A DNA stretch of 48,396 bases from Parcubacteria group bacterium CG1_02_58_44 (GCA_001872545.1 MNWN01000039.1:404-48799), one strand, 5' to 3'. Numbered from the stretch's first letter, positions 27,601 to 34,961 are shown. Notes: generated by a model from the sequence alone, not told the origin. Numbers and translations: made by a program.

Positions 27601-28104
27601 ACCAAGAAGAAGCAGGAACCGATGGCCTTCGCCAAGCTGGACGACGGTTCGGGCGAAGTCGAGGTGGTGGTCTTTCCGCGCACCTACGGCGAGTCCAAGG
27701 CCTGCTGGATCAAGGACCAGCCGGTGCTGGTCGAGGGCAAGTACGACGAACGCGACGGCGACCCTAAGGTGATCTGCGAGAAGGCTACGGCGCTGTCGTC
27801 GGAGAACGCGGTCGACGTGCGGGACATGCTGACCTTGGGTGGGCGCAAGGCCTCGGTCTCCGGTGCGACAATGACCATGGCCACGGAACAGGTTCTGGTC
27901 CGGGTTCCGCCGACTATGGCACCGTCGATCGCTCAGGAACTAAAACGGGTCTTCGAGAAATATCCCGGCGGACGGCGGGTCGTCCTGGTCGTCAAGGATG
28001 GCGGCAGCGAAAAACAGATCGAGACCAGCTTTCGGGTGGCGGTCTCGAGCGACCTGATCGTCTCGGTCGAGCGTCTGTTCGGACGTGGTGCGGTGCGGGG
28101 CTGA
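24616..28104 (+). CDS. dnaE: DNA polymerase III alpha subunit
   Basis: The replicative polymerase. An N-terminal PHP domain begins HLHVHSHYS. The catalytic aspartates are in PDIDGDFED (D400, D402) and KMDFLGIRNL (D555, the same number as in E. coli). The fingers, tandem helix-hairpin-helix and OB domain (VAGNLSDVREI..., about residues 980-1060) follow. The length of 1162 residues is normal. No separate epsilon exonuclease gene is in view; whether the PHP domain supplies proofreading cannot be decided by eye. A weak promoter candidate (TTGTTT, 17 bases, TTATCG, 24551-24579) precedes it; the rest of the 172-base gap shows nothing clear. Confidence 0.97.
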   Translation: MPSKFVHLHVHSHYSMLRALPQIKGLVKNAKDLGMDAVALTDYGAMYGGVEFYQACLKQEIKPIIGMCAYVALDRLIDKRPRIDDQNYQLVLLAENLEGYRNLLQLATVASVDGFYYRPRIDKEVLRKHSAGLIGLSGGLSGEINKALNLDDWTRAERVAREYADIFGSDNFFLEIQDHPELDEQNARNEDLRKLSVEIGLPLVATKDVHYLQPDDAEAHDVLMCVGAGKTVQDDRRKTMTNADYSFVSGEHMEQVFADVPEAIENTHRIADRCNVELDLDKWYFADFKIPEGKTYDEQLREETIRGIDEKFPEVTDVIRERMEYELDVIKTKGYASYFLIVSDYMRFAKRQGIAATTRGSAAGSLVSYAIDIVPVNPLTYNLPFERFLNPMRPSAPDIDGDFEDSRRDEMIAYVTEKYGHDKVAQIGTYGTLAARGAVRDVGRALGLPYAFCDRVAKLVPMGSQGFAMTIARALEEEPELKELHDTDPQVRKLLGLAQKVEGSARHCSVHAAGVVIAPRPLTEYTALQKETGGEKLITQYDMHQVEAAGVVKMDFLGIRNLSILGLAVKTIRKTKGIDIDIYDIPLDDPKTYALLKRGDTTGLFQLGGSGMTKYLTQLEPTTVTDIMAMVALYRPGPIESIPEFIRRKHDPSLIDYPDPRLREALEASYGLLVYQDDVMLTAITLAGYDWLEADKLRKAMGKKIPAEMARQKDKFITGCQEFGGLSEVKAWELWRLIEPFAAYGFNKAHACSYGMVAYQTAYLKANWTAEYMAALLTCESHDLDEVAVVVQECERLGIKVLPPSVNESLVDFTYIDDQTVRFGLRAIKNVGIDVARALIDERKSGGTYRSISDMASRVETKSFNKRVLESLIKAGAMDCLGERNQLLASLDQILQFNRSAMKDAASGQSNLFASAPVLGHEASVALREVPPATKREKLAWERELLGLYVSEHPFAEYAQVFKGLLTSIADIRGQKGQVGLFRVAGNLSDVREILTKKKQEPMAFAKLDDGSGEVEVVVFPRTYGESKACWIKDQPVLVEGKYDERDGDPKVICEKATALSSENAVDVRDMLTLGGRKASVSGATMTMATEQVLVRVPPTMAPSIAQELKRVFEKYPGGRRVVLVVKDGGSEKQIETSFRVAVSSDLIVSVERLFGRGAVRG

Positions 28105-28182
28105 ACTCTACGTTGGAGACCGGTCAGGTTCGGTATCGGTCGCTGTCTGGGGCGTTCACCCTGCCCAATTAGGTTCGATCGT

Positions 28183-28190
28183 GCTACATT
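28183..28190 (+). promoter_or_regulatory. Extended -10 promoter of the 28201 gene
   Basis: TGC-TACATT (TG at 28182-28183) ends 10 bases before the ATG, implying a very short leader. Confidence 0.45.
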
Positions 28191-28200
28191 TAAGGCGGCT

Positions 28201-29349
28201 ATGATACAGGTAAGCGAACCGAAACAGAACTGCTCAGCACGGCACTGGAGGACCAACCGTCTGATCGCCTTCGTTTTTGTGGTCGTGACAGCGGCCATTG
28301 CCGTGTTTTCGTTGCTGATCGTCTTTTCCCGCGCTACCGTCGTGGTGCTGTCCAAACAGAGGGACATCGAGTCCGAACTGATCGTCGATATTGCCTCCAG
28401 TCCGACCGGCGATGAGGTTCCCGGATCGGTCTATAAGATCTCAAGATCGGCGACCGAAAGCTTTCCGGTCTCTTCGTCCGTGACGGTCGAAACCAGGGCC
28501 GAGGGCCGGGTGCGGATCGTCAGTGAGCTATCTCGAGCCCAGACTCTGGTTGCCTCGACTCGTCTGGTCACTCCGGACGGAGTGCAGTTCAGGCTGAAGG
28601 ATACCGTGGTAGTGCCGGCCTTCGGATCGGTCGAAGGTGTAGCCGTGTCCGACGAGTCCGGTCCGTCCGGCGACGTCGGCGAGACCACCTTCACCATTCC
28701 CGGCCTGAACGAGGGAACGCGTCAGTTCTTCAGTGTCGAGACGGTCGGTTCGCTCATGGGCGGAAGGAAGGAGACATACATGGTGACGGCGGCCGAGCTG
28801 TCCAAGGCCGAGGACGAGATGGTAGGACGTCTGAGTTCAGAACTGACTTCTGCCCTGCGCGGACAGGCCAGGGATGACGGCAGCCGGCCAGACGGAGAGC
28901 TGTTTTCGTTCGACGTGACCAAACGGCTGGCCGATACCGAGATCGGGGAGGAGACGGAGAGCTTCAACCTGTCCGTGACCGTCGAGGGCAAGGGGGTGTT
29001 CTTCGATCGTTCGGCCTTCGATGGGAGCGTCAACAGAATGCTGACCGCCCGTCTGCTGTTCGGTCGGGAGCTGGCGACGGTCAATGTTGATACGTCCAGG
29101 ACGGAGATCGAGAAGATCGACCTGATCGGCCGCCGGGCCAACGTTCGAGTGACCGTGCAGGGTGCCTCGATATTGTCTGCCGAGGCCGCCGGACTGGATC
29201 CGGAGAAGCTGGTCGGCGTGACTTCGACTGCGGCCGTGCAGTACCTGGAAGGGTTGGACGGCGTGTCTTCCGCCTCGGTCAGCCTGTGCCCGTTCTGGCT
29301 GCGGCGACTGCCGAACGTGGCCGAGCATATCATGATCGAGGTCAGGTGA
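28201..29349 (+). CDS. Baseplate-J-like membrane protein
   Basis: One membrane helix near the N-terminus (about residues 22-43) is followed by a large beta-rich exterior domain. The region around residues 95-185 (GRVRIVSELSRAQTLVAST, then GVQFRLKDTVVVPAFGSVEGV and TFTIPGL) matches the pattern annotated as baseplate J/gp47-like in many CPR genomes. No other phage gene is present, so this is probably a chromosomal cell-surface protein and not part of a prophage; its role is unknown. The length of 382 residues fits the cellular version. It starts 97 bases after dnaE. Confidence 0.65.
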   Translation: MIQVSEPKQNCSARHWRTNRLIAFVFVVVTAAIAVFSLLIVFSRATVVVLSKQRDIESELIVDIASSPTGDEVPGSVYKISRSATESFPVSSSVTVETRAEGRVRIVSELSRAQTLVASTRLVTPDGVQFRLKDTVVVPAFGSVEGVAVSDESGPSGDVGETTFTIPGLNEGTRQFFSVETVGSLMGGRKETYMVTAAELSKAEDEMVGRLSSELTSALRGQARDDGSRPDGELFSFDVTKRLADTEIGEETESFNLSVTVEGKGVFFDRSAFDGSVNRMLTARLLFGRELATVNVDTSRTEIEKIDLIGRRANVRVTVQGASILSAEAAGLDPEKLVGVTSTAAVQYLEGLDGVSSASVSLCPFWLRRLPNVAEHIMIEVR

Positions 29350-29405
29350 CGTCTGCCCTCTCTTTATTGTAAGGGGAAAAATTGATCAGCGAAAAGCCTC
29401 CGGCC

Positions 29406-29434
29406 TTGACAAGGGCTGTTTTTTTTGCTTAACT
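29406..29434 (+). promoter_or_regulatory. Strong promoter of the 29488 gene
   Basis: TTGACA, 17 bases, TTAACT, with TGC before the -10. The spacer contains a T8 tract that follows a small hairpin (CCTT-gac-AAGG), so the end of the upstream transcript and this promoter appear to overlap. Confidence 0.7.
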
Positions 29435-29487
29435 GGTCAGTTCGGCTTTGCGACATGGTCGTATATAACCGCCGAATGGAGGGAAAG

Positions 29488-29754
29488 ATGGACGAGTTGG
29501 ATAGATTTTGTGACCTCGTCAAGATGTCTGGCGGATCGTCGGACGTCATGTTTACGCCCGTAGACGAAGATGGACTGCGGGGTTCTCCGACCAGGTATGG
29601 CCGAAGGATGGATCCTCAGACAAATGCCGTCGTAGTTGAGGTGCTGGTCGATGGCATCACCATCAGGGCGATGTTCAGCTTGGTACAGTTGGGCGGCATG
29701 GAAACGCTCTATAACAAGCTCAATGCCGCCGATTGTTGGATGAACGACTACTGA
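29488..29754 (+). CDS. Hypothetical protein, 88 aa
   Basis: Not recognised. The start at 29488 is chosen because GGAGGG lies 4-9 bases upstream, an unusually good ribosome binding site for this window; upstream in-frame ATGs at 29455 and 29476 lack one. The protein is small, acidic and soluble. A beta-rich middle (AVVVEVLVDGITIRAMFSL) and a short C-terminal helix suggest a compact alpha/beta domain. It is a single gene bounded by a strong promoter and a terminator. Confidence 0.7.
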   Translation: MDELDRFCDLVKMSGGSSDVMFTPVDEDGLRGSPTRYGRRMDPQTNAVVVEVLVDGITIRAMFSLVQLGGMETLYNKLNAADCWMNDY

Positions 29755-29782
29755 TCTTCTGGGTTGTCGTTCATTCCTTTCC

Positions 29783-29818
29783 AGGACGGTCTCCTTATGG
29801 GGCCGTCCTTTAGTTTTT
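29783..29818 (+). terminator. Terminator of the 29488 gene
   Basis: AGGACGG (29783-29789) pairs with CCGTCCT (29803-29809), followed by TTAGTTTTT. Confidence 0.8.
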
Positions 29819-29837
29819 GAGTCGGTCAGAAAGACAC

Positions 29838-29864
29838 ATAAGCCGGCCTGTTAGGTCGGCTTAT
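29838..29864 (-). terminator. Terminator candidate of the 29.9-32.2 kb minus-strand cluster
   Basis: ATAAGCCG and CGGCTTAT form the outer stem, with an inner CCT-gtt-AGG. On the minus strand it is followed by a mixed T-rich run (TGTGTCTTTCT), so it is weaker than most. Confidence 0.5.
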
Positions 29865-29900
29865 TGGCCATCTCACGACGTTTTTTCCGTCAGATTCACG

Positions 29901-30233
29901 TTACTCTCCCCGTAACTTTTTAAGGATTTTTGAGAAAATACCACCTTTCTCACCAGCCGATTTAGTGTCAGTCGGCGGATAGGCTACAGTTTTGACTTCT
30001 TTTCCTGCTGACGACTGACTCAAATTCGTCTCTCCGAAAAAACCCGCTCTTGTACCCCAGGGCTGTCTCGTGGTGGATCTCGGATTTGAAGATGGTGAGG
30101 CAGTTTCTTTATGGATCTCTTTTCTGCTGCGTCTGATCCCTTTCATCTTTTCTCTCAGTCTTTTGTCGTTTTCATTCCTCTCTCTCTTCCTTTTTCTCCT
30201 TTTTTGACACAATAGCAGGACCGAGCATTTCAT
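29901..30233 (-). CDS. Basic protein with amphipathic tail, probably the displaced 3' part of the 30172 gene
   Basis: The frame overlaps the 3' end of the 30172 gene by 62 bases in a different frame. Its first ~30 residues are almost all Lys/Arg/Glu. A Pro/Ser/Thr-rich linker follows, and the end is GGIFSKILKKLRGE, an amphipathic basic helix. The intact neighbour at 31578-32156 combines repeat module, linker and the same kind of tail in one protein. That makes it likely that 29901-30831 was or is one gene, joined by a +1 shift in the A-rich stretch near 30187-30212. If it is separate, the start could be the ATG at 30146. No known family is recognised. Confidence 0.5.
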   Translation of the reverse strand: MKCSVLLLCQKRRKRKRERNENDKRLREKMKGIRRSRKEIHKETASPSSNPRSTTRQPWGTRAGFFGETNLSQSSAGKEVKTVAYPPTDTKSAGEKGGIFSKILKKLRGE

Positions 30234-30831
30234 TTAGCCGTCCTCTGTTCTTCTCCTCAAAATCAATAATCTCTCTTAGCTTAAGGAAAGTTTCCGCCAT
30301 CTGGGCCTCCCTTTCCAGGAAGGAGATCCGTTCCTTGTCGGTAAGTTCATGGTGGTTCATCAGTATTTCGAGCCCTTTTCTTTCATGCAGGCCAGTTTTT
30401 GAATCAATGGGGACCGTTCCTTTTTTTATGGCATTTTGAAATGCTATGAGCTGATTTTTGTGCAGCAGACTTTTTTCCTTCTCTGACAGAGACGGTGGGC
30501 TGATCAGCTCTGACGGTGCCGATCCAAATTCTCCTTCAGTTCTTAATGCCTCACCCATCGTGAGAAATCTTCGGGCCTCATTCTCCTCTTTTTTGAGGAA
30601 AGCTTGTCGTTCCATATCCGTGAGTTCTTGATCGCTCATCAGTCTTTCGAAGCGGTTCCTGTCCTCAAAAAGACCCGTTTTTTTGTTTATGATAAGTCCC
30701 ATCTTCATTGTCTTCTTCCAAAGTCTTTCAAGAAGCTGCTCTCGAATTGGTAATACACCAGCCTCTGGACTCTGGTCTTGAGTTCTGAACCGTCTTTGCG
30801 GTTCCCCCGTATGACTTTCCATGTTCTCCAT
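30172..30831 (-). CDS. Helical protein with two copies of a ~50-residue repeat module
   Basis: A 219-residue soluble, charged protein of no known family. Residues 44-96 and 138-190 are two copies of one module. Its shared positions are an Asn/Asp, then TGL, an Arg/Lys, ExLM, ELTDxER, F, a KE or RE, and a hydrophobic end (LxxGEAL or LKLREII). The same module occurs in the proteins encoded at 31578-32156 and 31003-31364. The C-terminus (VSKKEKKEEREE) stops in an A-rich region, and an amphipathic-tail frame follows in another register. The gene is AT-rich compared with thrS and dnaE. Confidence 0.65.
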   Translation of the reverse strand: MENMESHTGEPQRRFRTQDQSPEAGVLPIREQLLERLWKKTMKMGLIINKKTGLFEDRNRFERLMSDQELTDMERQAFLKKEENEARRFLTMGEALRTEGEFGSAPSELISPPSLSEKEKSLLHKNQLIAFQNAIKKGTVPIDSKTGLHERKGLEILMNHHELTDKERISFLEREAQMAETFLKLREIIDFEEKNRGRLNEMLGPAIVSKKEKKEEREE

Positions 30832-31002
30832 ATTTTTTTGCCTACGGCTAATATTGATGCACGTTTTACGTTCTTATGGACATCTTATATCAATAATCAC
30901 TTCAGCACTAAATTTTTTGGCCGTTAGGCCTTTGGAATTTTAGAGAATGCCTCACAATCGCGTTGATCAGTAGGCTGCAGCAATGAATCGAGAGCGACTG
31001 GT

Positions 31003-31364
31003 CTATCCGTCCTTTGGCCTCCAGTGCAGCAGTCGATCGAGAAAACCCCTAGAATGCCGCTCGGTCTGTCTGTCGGTCTCTTCTTCAGCCCTTTTTTGTC
31101 TTCCAAGATTTTCCGCTTTTCTGCGTATTTCGGCTGCTTGATCCGGCGAAAATACTTGCGCTTCCCGTCGGCTGAACGGGGTTCCTGCTACAGCGTCGTA
31201 AAGCTCTTCTCTCGCCATTCTTAATTTATCGAATTTTCCGGTTTCTACGTCAATTTGAGTCGTCGTTTTTCCTCAGCATTTGAAGATGCCTTTTCGAGGC
31301 GTTGTCTCGATAAAGCCTCTTCCGACACAGGTGAGGATTGGACTTCGCTCGGACTTCTTTCCAT
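31003..31364 (-). pseudogene. Frameshifted member of the repeat-module family
   Basis: One frame starts at the ATG at 31364 and runs 38 codons (MERSPSEVQSSPVSEEALSR...) to a TAG at 31245-31247. A second frame, entering around the AAAAACGACG stretch at about 31251-31276, continues QIDVETGKFDKLRMAREEL. This is in register with the module of the neighbours (IDSKTGLHER...). It ends in RGFLDRLLHWRPKDG, another amphipathic tail. Joined, the product would be about 118 residues. The ATG at 31218 would give only a 71-residue remnant. It could be a decayed gene, an assembly indel, or translation recoding; I cannot tell which. Confidence 0.55.
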
Positions 31365-31535
31365 GTGAGTTTGGATTAAGTTGGTTTGGCGATGTCTGTG
31401 TGAATAACGCTTTGTTTAAAGCAATTTTTAGTTAAGCAGGCTTACTGGAAAATTGAAAGTTGGAGTCAGTGTGTCTGTATTGGATCAGTCTCCATTTTCT
31501 GGATCTTTGCGTTGGGGTACGCGTCTACGAAATGA

Positions 31536-31564
31536 AAAGCCCGTCCCTCTTTGGGTCGGGCTTT
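31536..31564 (-). terminator. Terminator of the 31578 gene
   Basis: AAAGCCCG (31536-31543) pairs with CGGGCTTT (31557-31564); an inner CCC/GGG extends the stem. On the minus strand TTTTCATTTC follows. The rest of 31365-31535 shows no gene. Confidence 0.75.
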
Positions 31565-31577
31565 GCTGTAGGGTGTT

Positions 31578-32156
31578 CTAGCGCGAGAACCAGTCTCCGA
31601 TGCGTCGCAGTAGTCCCGTATTTTTCGCCTTACTCCTATGCGGTTTTTCGGCCTCAGTCAGGCTCATCTCTCTACTCGCTGTTGCCTGCTCCTCGGGGGA
31701 AAGAGTTCTGTACTCTTTGATCTGGAATTCCCTAGCATTCTCGTGGACAGGCCCGACCACTGATTGGTGGTCATCCGACGAAACGCCTTGAATATACTCC
31801 CTAGCCACTTCCATTTTTCTTGGCACTGCAGTCTCTCGTGTTTTTACTTCACGCATTGCAACATGATCGCGTAAAAGTTCCCCCATCTTTACAGCTTCTT
31901 TTTGCTCCTTCTTCCAGAAGACTTTTCGTTCGGCCGACGTCAGATCTACTGTGTCCATCAGGTTTTCGACGATTCTCCGGTCCGGAAGACCGTCAGGATT
32001 GCGCATGATGGTTGCTTTTTTCATTAGTTTCCGAAAATCGTCCATTCGCGTCGGGTCTACGGTTTGGTCGCTGTCGTTCAATGTTTCTGCTCCGCTTTCA
32101 TTTTCCCCCGGCATTTGCGGATATCCGACTATAGTTTCGTCCATCGGTCTGCCCAT
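31578..32156 (-). CDS. Intact repeat-module protein with amphipathic C-terminal tail
   Basis: A 192-residue soluble protein of no known family. An acidic, disordered-looking N-terminus (1-38) is followed by one module at about 42-98 (FRKLMKKATIMRNPDGLPDR...VDLTSAERKVFWKKEQKE), equivalent to the two in the 30172 gene. A linker of about 75 polar residues follows, and the end is NTGLLRRIGDWFSR, an amphipathic helix. It is the only member of the cluster whose module and tail are in one frame, so it defines the architecture. A TATACT -10 candidate (minus strand, + 32198-32203) precedes it. The tail could bind membrane or a partner. Confidence 0.7.
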   Translation of the reverse strand: MGRPMDETIVGYPQMPGENESGAETLNDSDQTVDPTRMDDFRKLMKKATIMRNPDGLPDRRIVENLMDTVDLTSAERKVFWKKEQKEAVKMGELLRDHVAMREVKTRETAVPRKMEVAREYIQGVSSDDHQSVVGPVHENAREFQIKEYRTLSPEEQATASREMSLTEAEKPHRSKAKNTGLLRRIGDWFSR

Positions 32157-32309
32157 AAAAGTTTGGTTGAGATTAGTCTTGTCTTTAGATTACTCAAAGT
32201 ATAGCCCAAAATTGGGAGTTTTTCTTGGGGGTCGGCCGGACTGCCGGACTGGCTTGCCTAAAGCAAATGGGCGATGGTACGCTCAAATGCGTAAACTAAG
32301 CGAAAATAT

Positions 32310-34133
32310 ATGGGAGCTGTAAAGCCTTCTGACTTCAAATGGGTGGACGAGATGCGGCACTCTGCGGCTCATGTTATGGCTGCGGCCATTCAAGAGCTCT
32401 ATCCTGAGGCCAAGTTCGGTATCGGTCCGGTAATCGAGGACGGTTTCTACTACGATATCGATGTGGCGACTCCGATTACCGCTTTGGACCTGGCCAAGAT
32501 CGAGAAGCGCATGCACAAGATCGTCGAGCGAAACGAGGAGTTTCGTCGTGAGGAAATGTCCATGGATCAGGCTATCGAGTTCTTTCGCACTCGCAATCAG
32601 GGGTACAAGCTCGACCTGCTCAAGTCGCTTCAGGAAAAGGGGACTACCAGCGTCAACCCCGACGAAGAGGGGGCGATTGGCGGCGGGGGGGCCGAAACGG
32701 TCTCGGTCTACTGGACTGGCGACGGGTTCGTCGACCTATGCCGCGGTCCGCACGTGAAGCGTTCGCGGGACATCGGGGCGTTCAAGCTCAAGTCGGTGGC
32801 TGGGGCCTATTGGCGCGGCAATCAGGACAACCCCATGCTGCAGCGCATCTACGGTTACGTGTTCGAGACTCAGGAGGAACTCGATGCGCATCTTAAGATG
32901 CTCGAGGAGGCGGAGAAGCGCGACCATCGCAAGCTCGGCGCCGAACTGGGCCTGTTCGCCTTCTCGCCGCTCGTGGGCGTAGGCCTGCCGCTCTTCACCG
33001 AGCGGGGGACGGTCGTGCGCGAGGAGCTGGAAAGGTATGTCTCGTCGCTTCAGGTTCCGGTCGGTTACCGCCGAGTTCACATCCCGCACATCGCCAAGTC
33101 TGACCTGTACAGGACCTCCGGCCATTGGGATAAGTTTGAGGACGACCTATTCCATGTCCGCAGCAAGAAGACCGACGACGAGTTCGTGCTCAAGCCGATG
33201 AATTGTCCGCATCACACCCAGATCTTCGCCTCGTCTCCGCGGAGCTACCGCGACCTGCCGATCCGCATGTCCGAAGTGACGACCGTCTACCGTGACGAGA
33301 ACACCGGACAGCTGCAGGGACTGTCGCGCGTCCGGTCGATCACCCAGGACGACGCACATGTTTTCTGCACCATGGACCAGGTGGAGCAGGAGGTTAAGAT
33401 CGTCCAGGAGATCATTCGCAAGTTCTACGAGGGTTTCGGCATGCCGCTGCGCCTGCGCCTGTCGGTGCATGACCCGAAAAACAGGCAGGCCTATCTGGGC
33501 GACGACGAAGTCTGGCAGCGCGCCGAGTCTATGCTCGAAAAGTCGATCCGCGACCAGGGATACGAGTTCGAGCTGGGCGTGGGCGAGGCCGCGTTCTACG
33601 GACCGAAGATCGACTACATCGCCAAGGACGCCATCGGTCGCGAGTGGCAGCTGGCTACCTGTCAGCTGGACTTCAACCTGCCGGAGCGGTTTCAACTCGA
33701 GTACACCGGCGAGGACGGAGCCAAGCACCGGCCGGTCATGATTCATCGGGCTGTGCTCGGATCGATCGAACGCTTCATGGGCATCCTGATCGAGCATTAC
33801 GTTGGCGCATTTCCTGCCTGGCTGGCGCCGGTCCAGGTGCAGGTGATACCGGTCAGCCAGGACCATTGGGACACCTGCCGCCGGCTGGTTGGGCAGCTTG
33901 AGGCAGAGGGGATTCGCGTCGGTTTCGACGAGCTACAGGAGACGGTCGGCTATCAGATCCGCAAGTCCGAGAAGGCCAAGGTGCCGTACATGCTGGTGAT
34001 CGGCGACCGGGAGAAGTCGCTGGAGGATCTGACTGTGCGTCTGCGCGGACAGAAGGAGGAGGTTCAGCTGCCCTATGCCGAGTTCGTCGGTCGGGTGAAG
34101 AGAGTGCTGACCGACCGTTCGGCTGAGTTATAG
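32310..34133 (+). CDS. thrS: Threonyl-tRNA synthetase (no TGS domain)
   Basis: Charges tRNA-Thr. The protein begins directly in the editing domain (HSAAH, H17 and H21; CRGPHV further on), so the N-terminal TGS domain found in E. coli ThrS is absent; 607 residues compared with about 640. The class II core has the zinc-binding cysteine in MNCPHH (C299), TVYRDENTGQLQGLSRVRS, and IHRAVLGSIERF. The anticodon-binding domain begins at about residue 505 (QVQVIPVS). No better start is visible upstream. It stands alone on the plus strand among minus-strand accessory genes. Confidence 0.96.
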   Translation: MGAVKPSDFKWVDEMRHSAAHVMAAAIQELYPEAKFGIGPVIEDGFYYDIDVATPITALDLAKIEKRMHKIVERNEEFRREEMSMDQAIEFFRTRNQGYKLDLLKSLQEKGTTSVNPDEEGAIGGGGAETVSVYWTGDGFVDLCRGPHVKRSRDIGAFKLKSVAGAYWRGNQDNPMLQRIYGYVFETQEELDAHLKMLEEAEKRDHRKLGAELGLFAFSPLVGVGLPLFTERGTVVREELERYVSSLQVPVGYRRVHIPHIAKSDLYRTSGHWDKFEDDLFHVRSKKTDDEFVLKPMNCPHHTQIFASSPRSYRDLPIRMSEVTTVYRDENTGQLQGLSRVRSITQDDAHVFCTMDQVEQEVKIVQEIIRKFYEGFGMPLRLRLSVHDPKNRQAYLGDDEVWQRAESMLEKSIRDQGYEFELGVGEAAFYGPKIDYIAKDAIGREWQLATCQLDFNLPERFQLEYTGEDGAKHRPVMIHRAVLGSIERFMGILIEHYVGAFPAWLAPVQVQVIPVSQDHWDTCRRLVGQLEAEGIRVGFDELQETVGYQIRKSEKAKVPYMLVIGDREKSLEDLTVRLRGQKEEVQLPYAEFVGRVKRVLTDRSAEL

Positions 34134-34159
34134 GTACATAGGAAAGAAAGACAGAAAGG

Positions 34160-34191
34160 CACTGACGATCTTGTTAGGTCGTCGGTGTTTT
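34160..34191 (+). terminator. Terminator of thrS
   Basis: CACTGACGA (34160-34168) pairs with TCGTCGGTG (34179-34187), followed by TTTT. Confidence 0.8.
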
Positions 34192-34228
34192 GATGTCGAG
34201 AAGACCTTGCGTAAGTTTTTCCGAAAAG

Positions 34229-34260
34229 AAAAACAGGCCACATAGGCCGGTTTTTCTTTT
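34229..34260. terminator. Bidirectional terminator between thrS and the 34267 gene
   Basis: AAAAAC-a-GGCC and GGCC-g-GTTTTT form a stem with one mismatch and a 5-base loop. T-runs occur on both strands, so it can stop both convergent transcripts. Confidence 0.7.
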
Positions 34261-34266
34261 TAAGGA

Positions 34267-34884
34267 TTATTTTCCGTGTCCCGTAGTGCCGAGTGTCGGG
34301 GACGAGGAGCCACTGTCGTTGCGGTTTCCTCGGACGGCTCTCAGAGCCGCTCTCTTGATTTGATAAGTTCGTTCGTTGGCGATTTGGCGTGCTAGGTTCG
34401 CTTCTGGGTTCGTCTTCCCGTTCCTTATGACCTCAAGTTCCGCTTGCGCTTCAGTCAGGTAATCGGCCTGTCGGCGGTAGTCATCGAAGACTGTCCTAAA
34501 CTCCGGATCTGCCGCCGTTTTGGCTATGTGTCCGAGCGTAGCGGTCCAGGAGAAACTGAGCTGATCGAGGTAAGCCTCCGGGTCATCGATCTGAAAGCGA
34601 TTCTTCAGCGTTCGGATCAGCATGTCCAAGTTGGTCTGGGCTAGTTCAATTGCCGCCTCGGCTCTTTTTTCTGGCTCAGCTTTCATTTCCTCCAGCAGCT
34701 TTTGGCCTTCTGACTTCTTGACGACCTCCAGATAACCGCCATCTCTGTCAGTCAGAACCTGAAAGTATTTGTTTTCGGTGACGGTCAGTTCTACCGGCAT
34801 TCTCATCTCGGTGAGGTTCATCGCTTGTTTCCTGTCAGCGTCACTAACCTCTTGAGGTTGATTGAACGGCTGTTCTGCACCCAT
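34267..34884 (-). CDS. Hypothetical helical protein, 205 aa
   Basis: Not recognised. A charged, soluble, mostly helical protein with no signal peptide. The N-terminus contains a short beta-like segment (MPVELTVTENKYFQVLTDRDGG). The middle carries DPEFRTVFDDYRRQADYL, which vaguely recalls DPDFRRLWSSYLDTEAK in the 523-residue coiled-coil protein at 36651-38222. The C-terminus is Ser/Gly-rich and probably disordered. It has a very good promoter of its own (34923-34951). Confidence 0.65.
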   Translation of the reverse strand: MGAEQPFNQPQEVSDADRKQAMNLTEMRMPVELTVTENKYFQVLTDRDGGYLEVVKKSEGQKLLEEMKAEPEKRAEAAIELAQTNLDMLIRTLKNRFQIDDPEAYLDQLSFSWTATLGHIAKTAADPEFRTVFDDYRRQADYLTEAQAELEVIRNGKTNPEANLARQIANERTYQIKRAALRAVRGNRNDSGSSSPTLGTTGHGK

Positions 34885-34922
34885 AGTTTTGAAAGTTTCA
34901 ATTGTAGTGAATTAACGCTTAA

Positions 34923-34951
34923 ATTATAGCATTTTTTGGTTATCTGAGCAA
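34923..34951 (-). promoter_or_regulatory. Consensus promoter of the 34267 gene
   Basis: On the minus strand TTGCTC, 17 bases, TATAAT, with TGC immediately before the -10. This is the best -10 match in the window. Confidence 0.75.
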
Positions 34952-34961
34952 GTACGTAGAC

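Noticed and set aside
30195-30212. In-frame A-AAA-AAG slippery heptamer at the end of the 30172 gene as a -1 frameshift site
   Set aside because: The heptamer is real and in register, but the -1 frame soon meets a stop. The tail frame needs a +1 shift, so classic dnaX-type recoding does not explain it.
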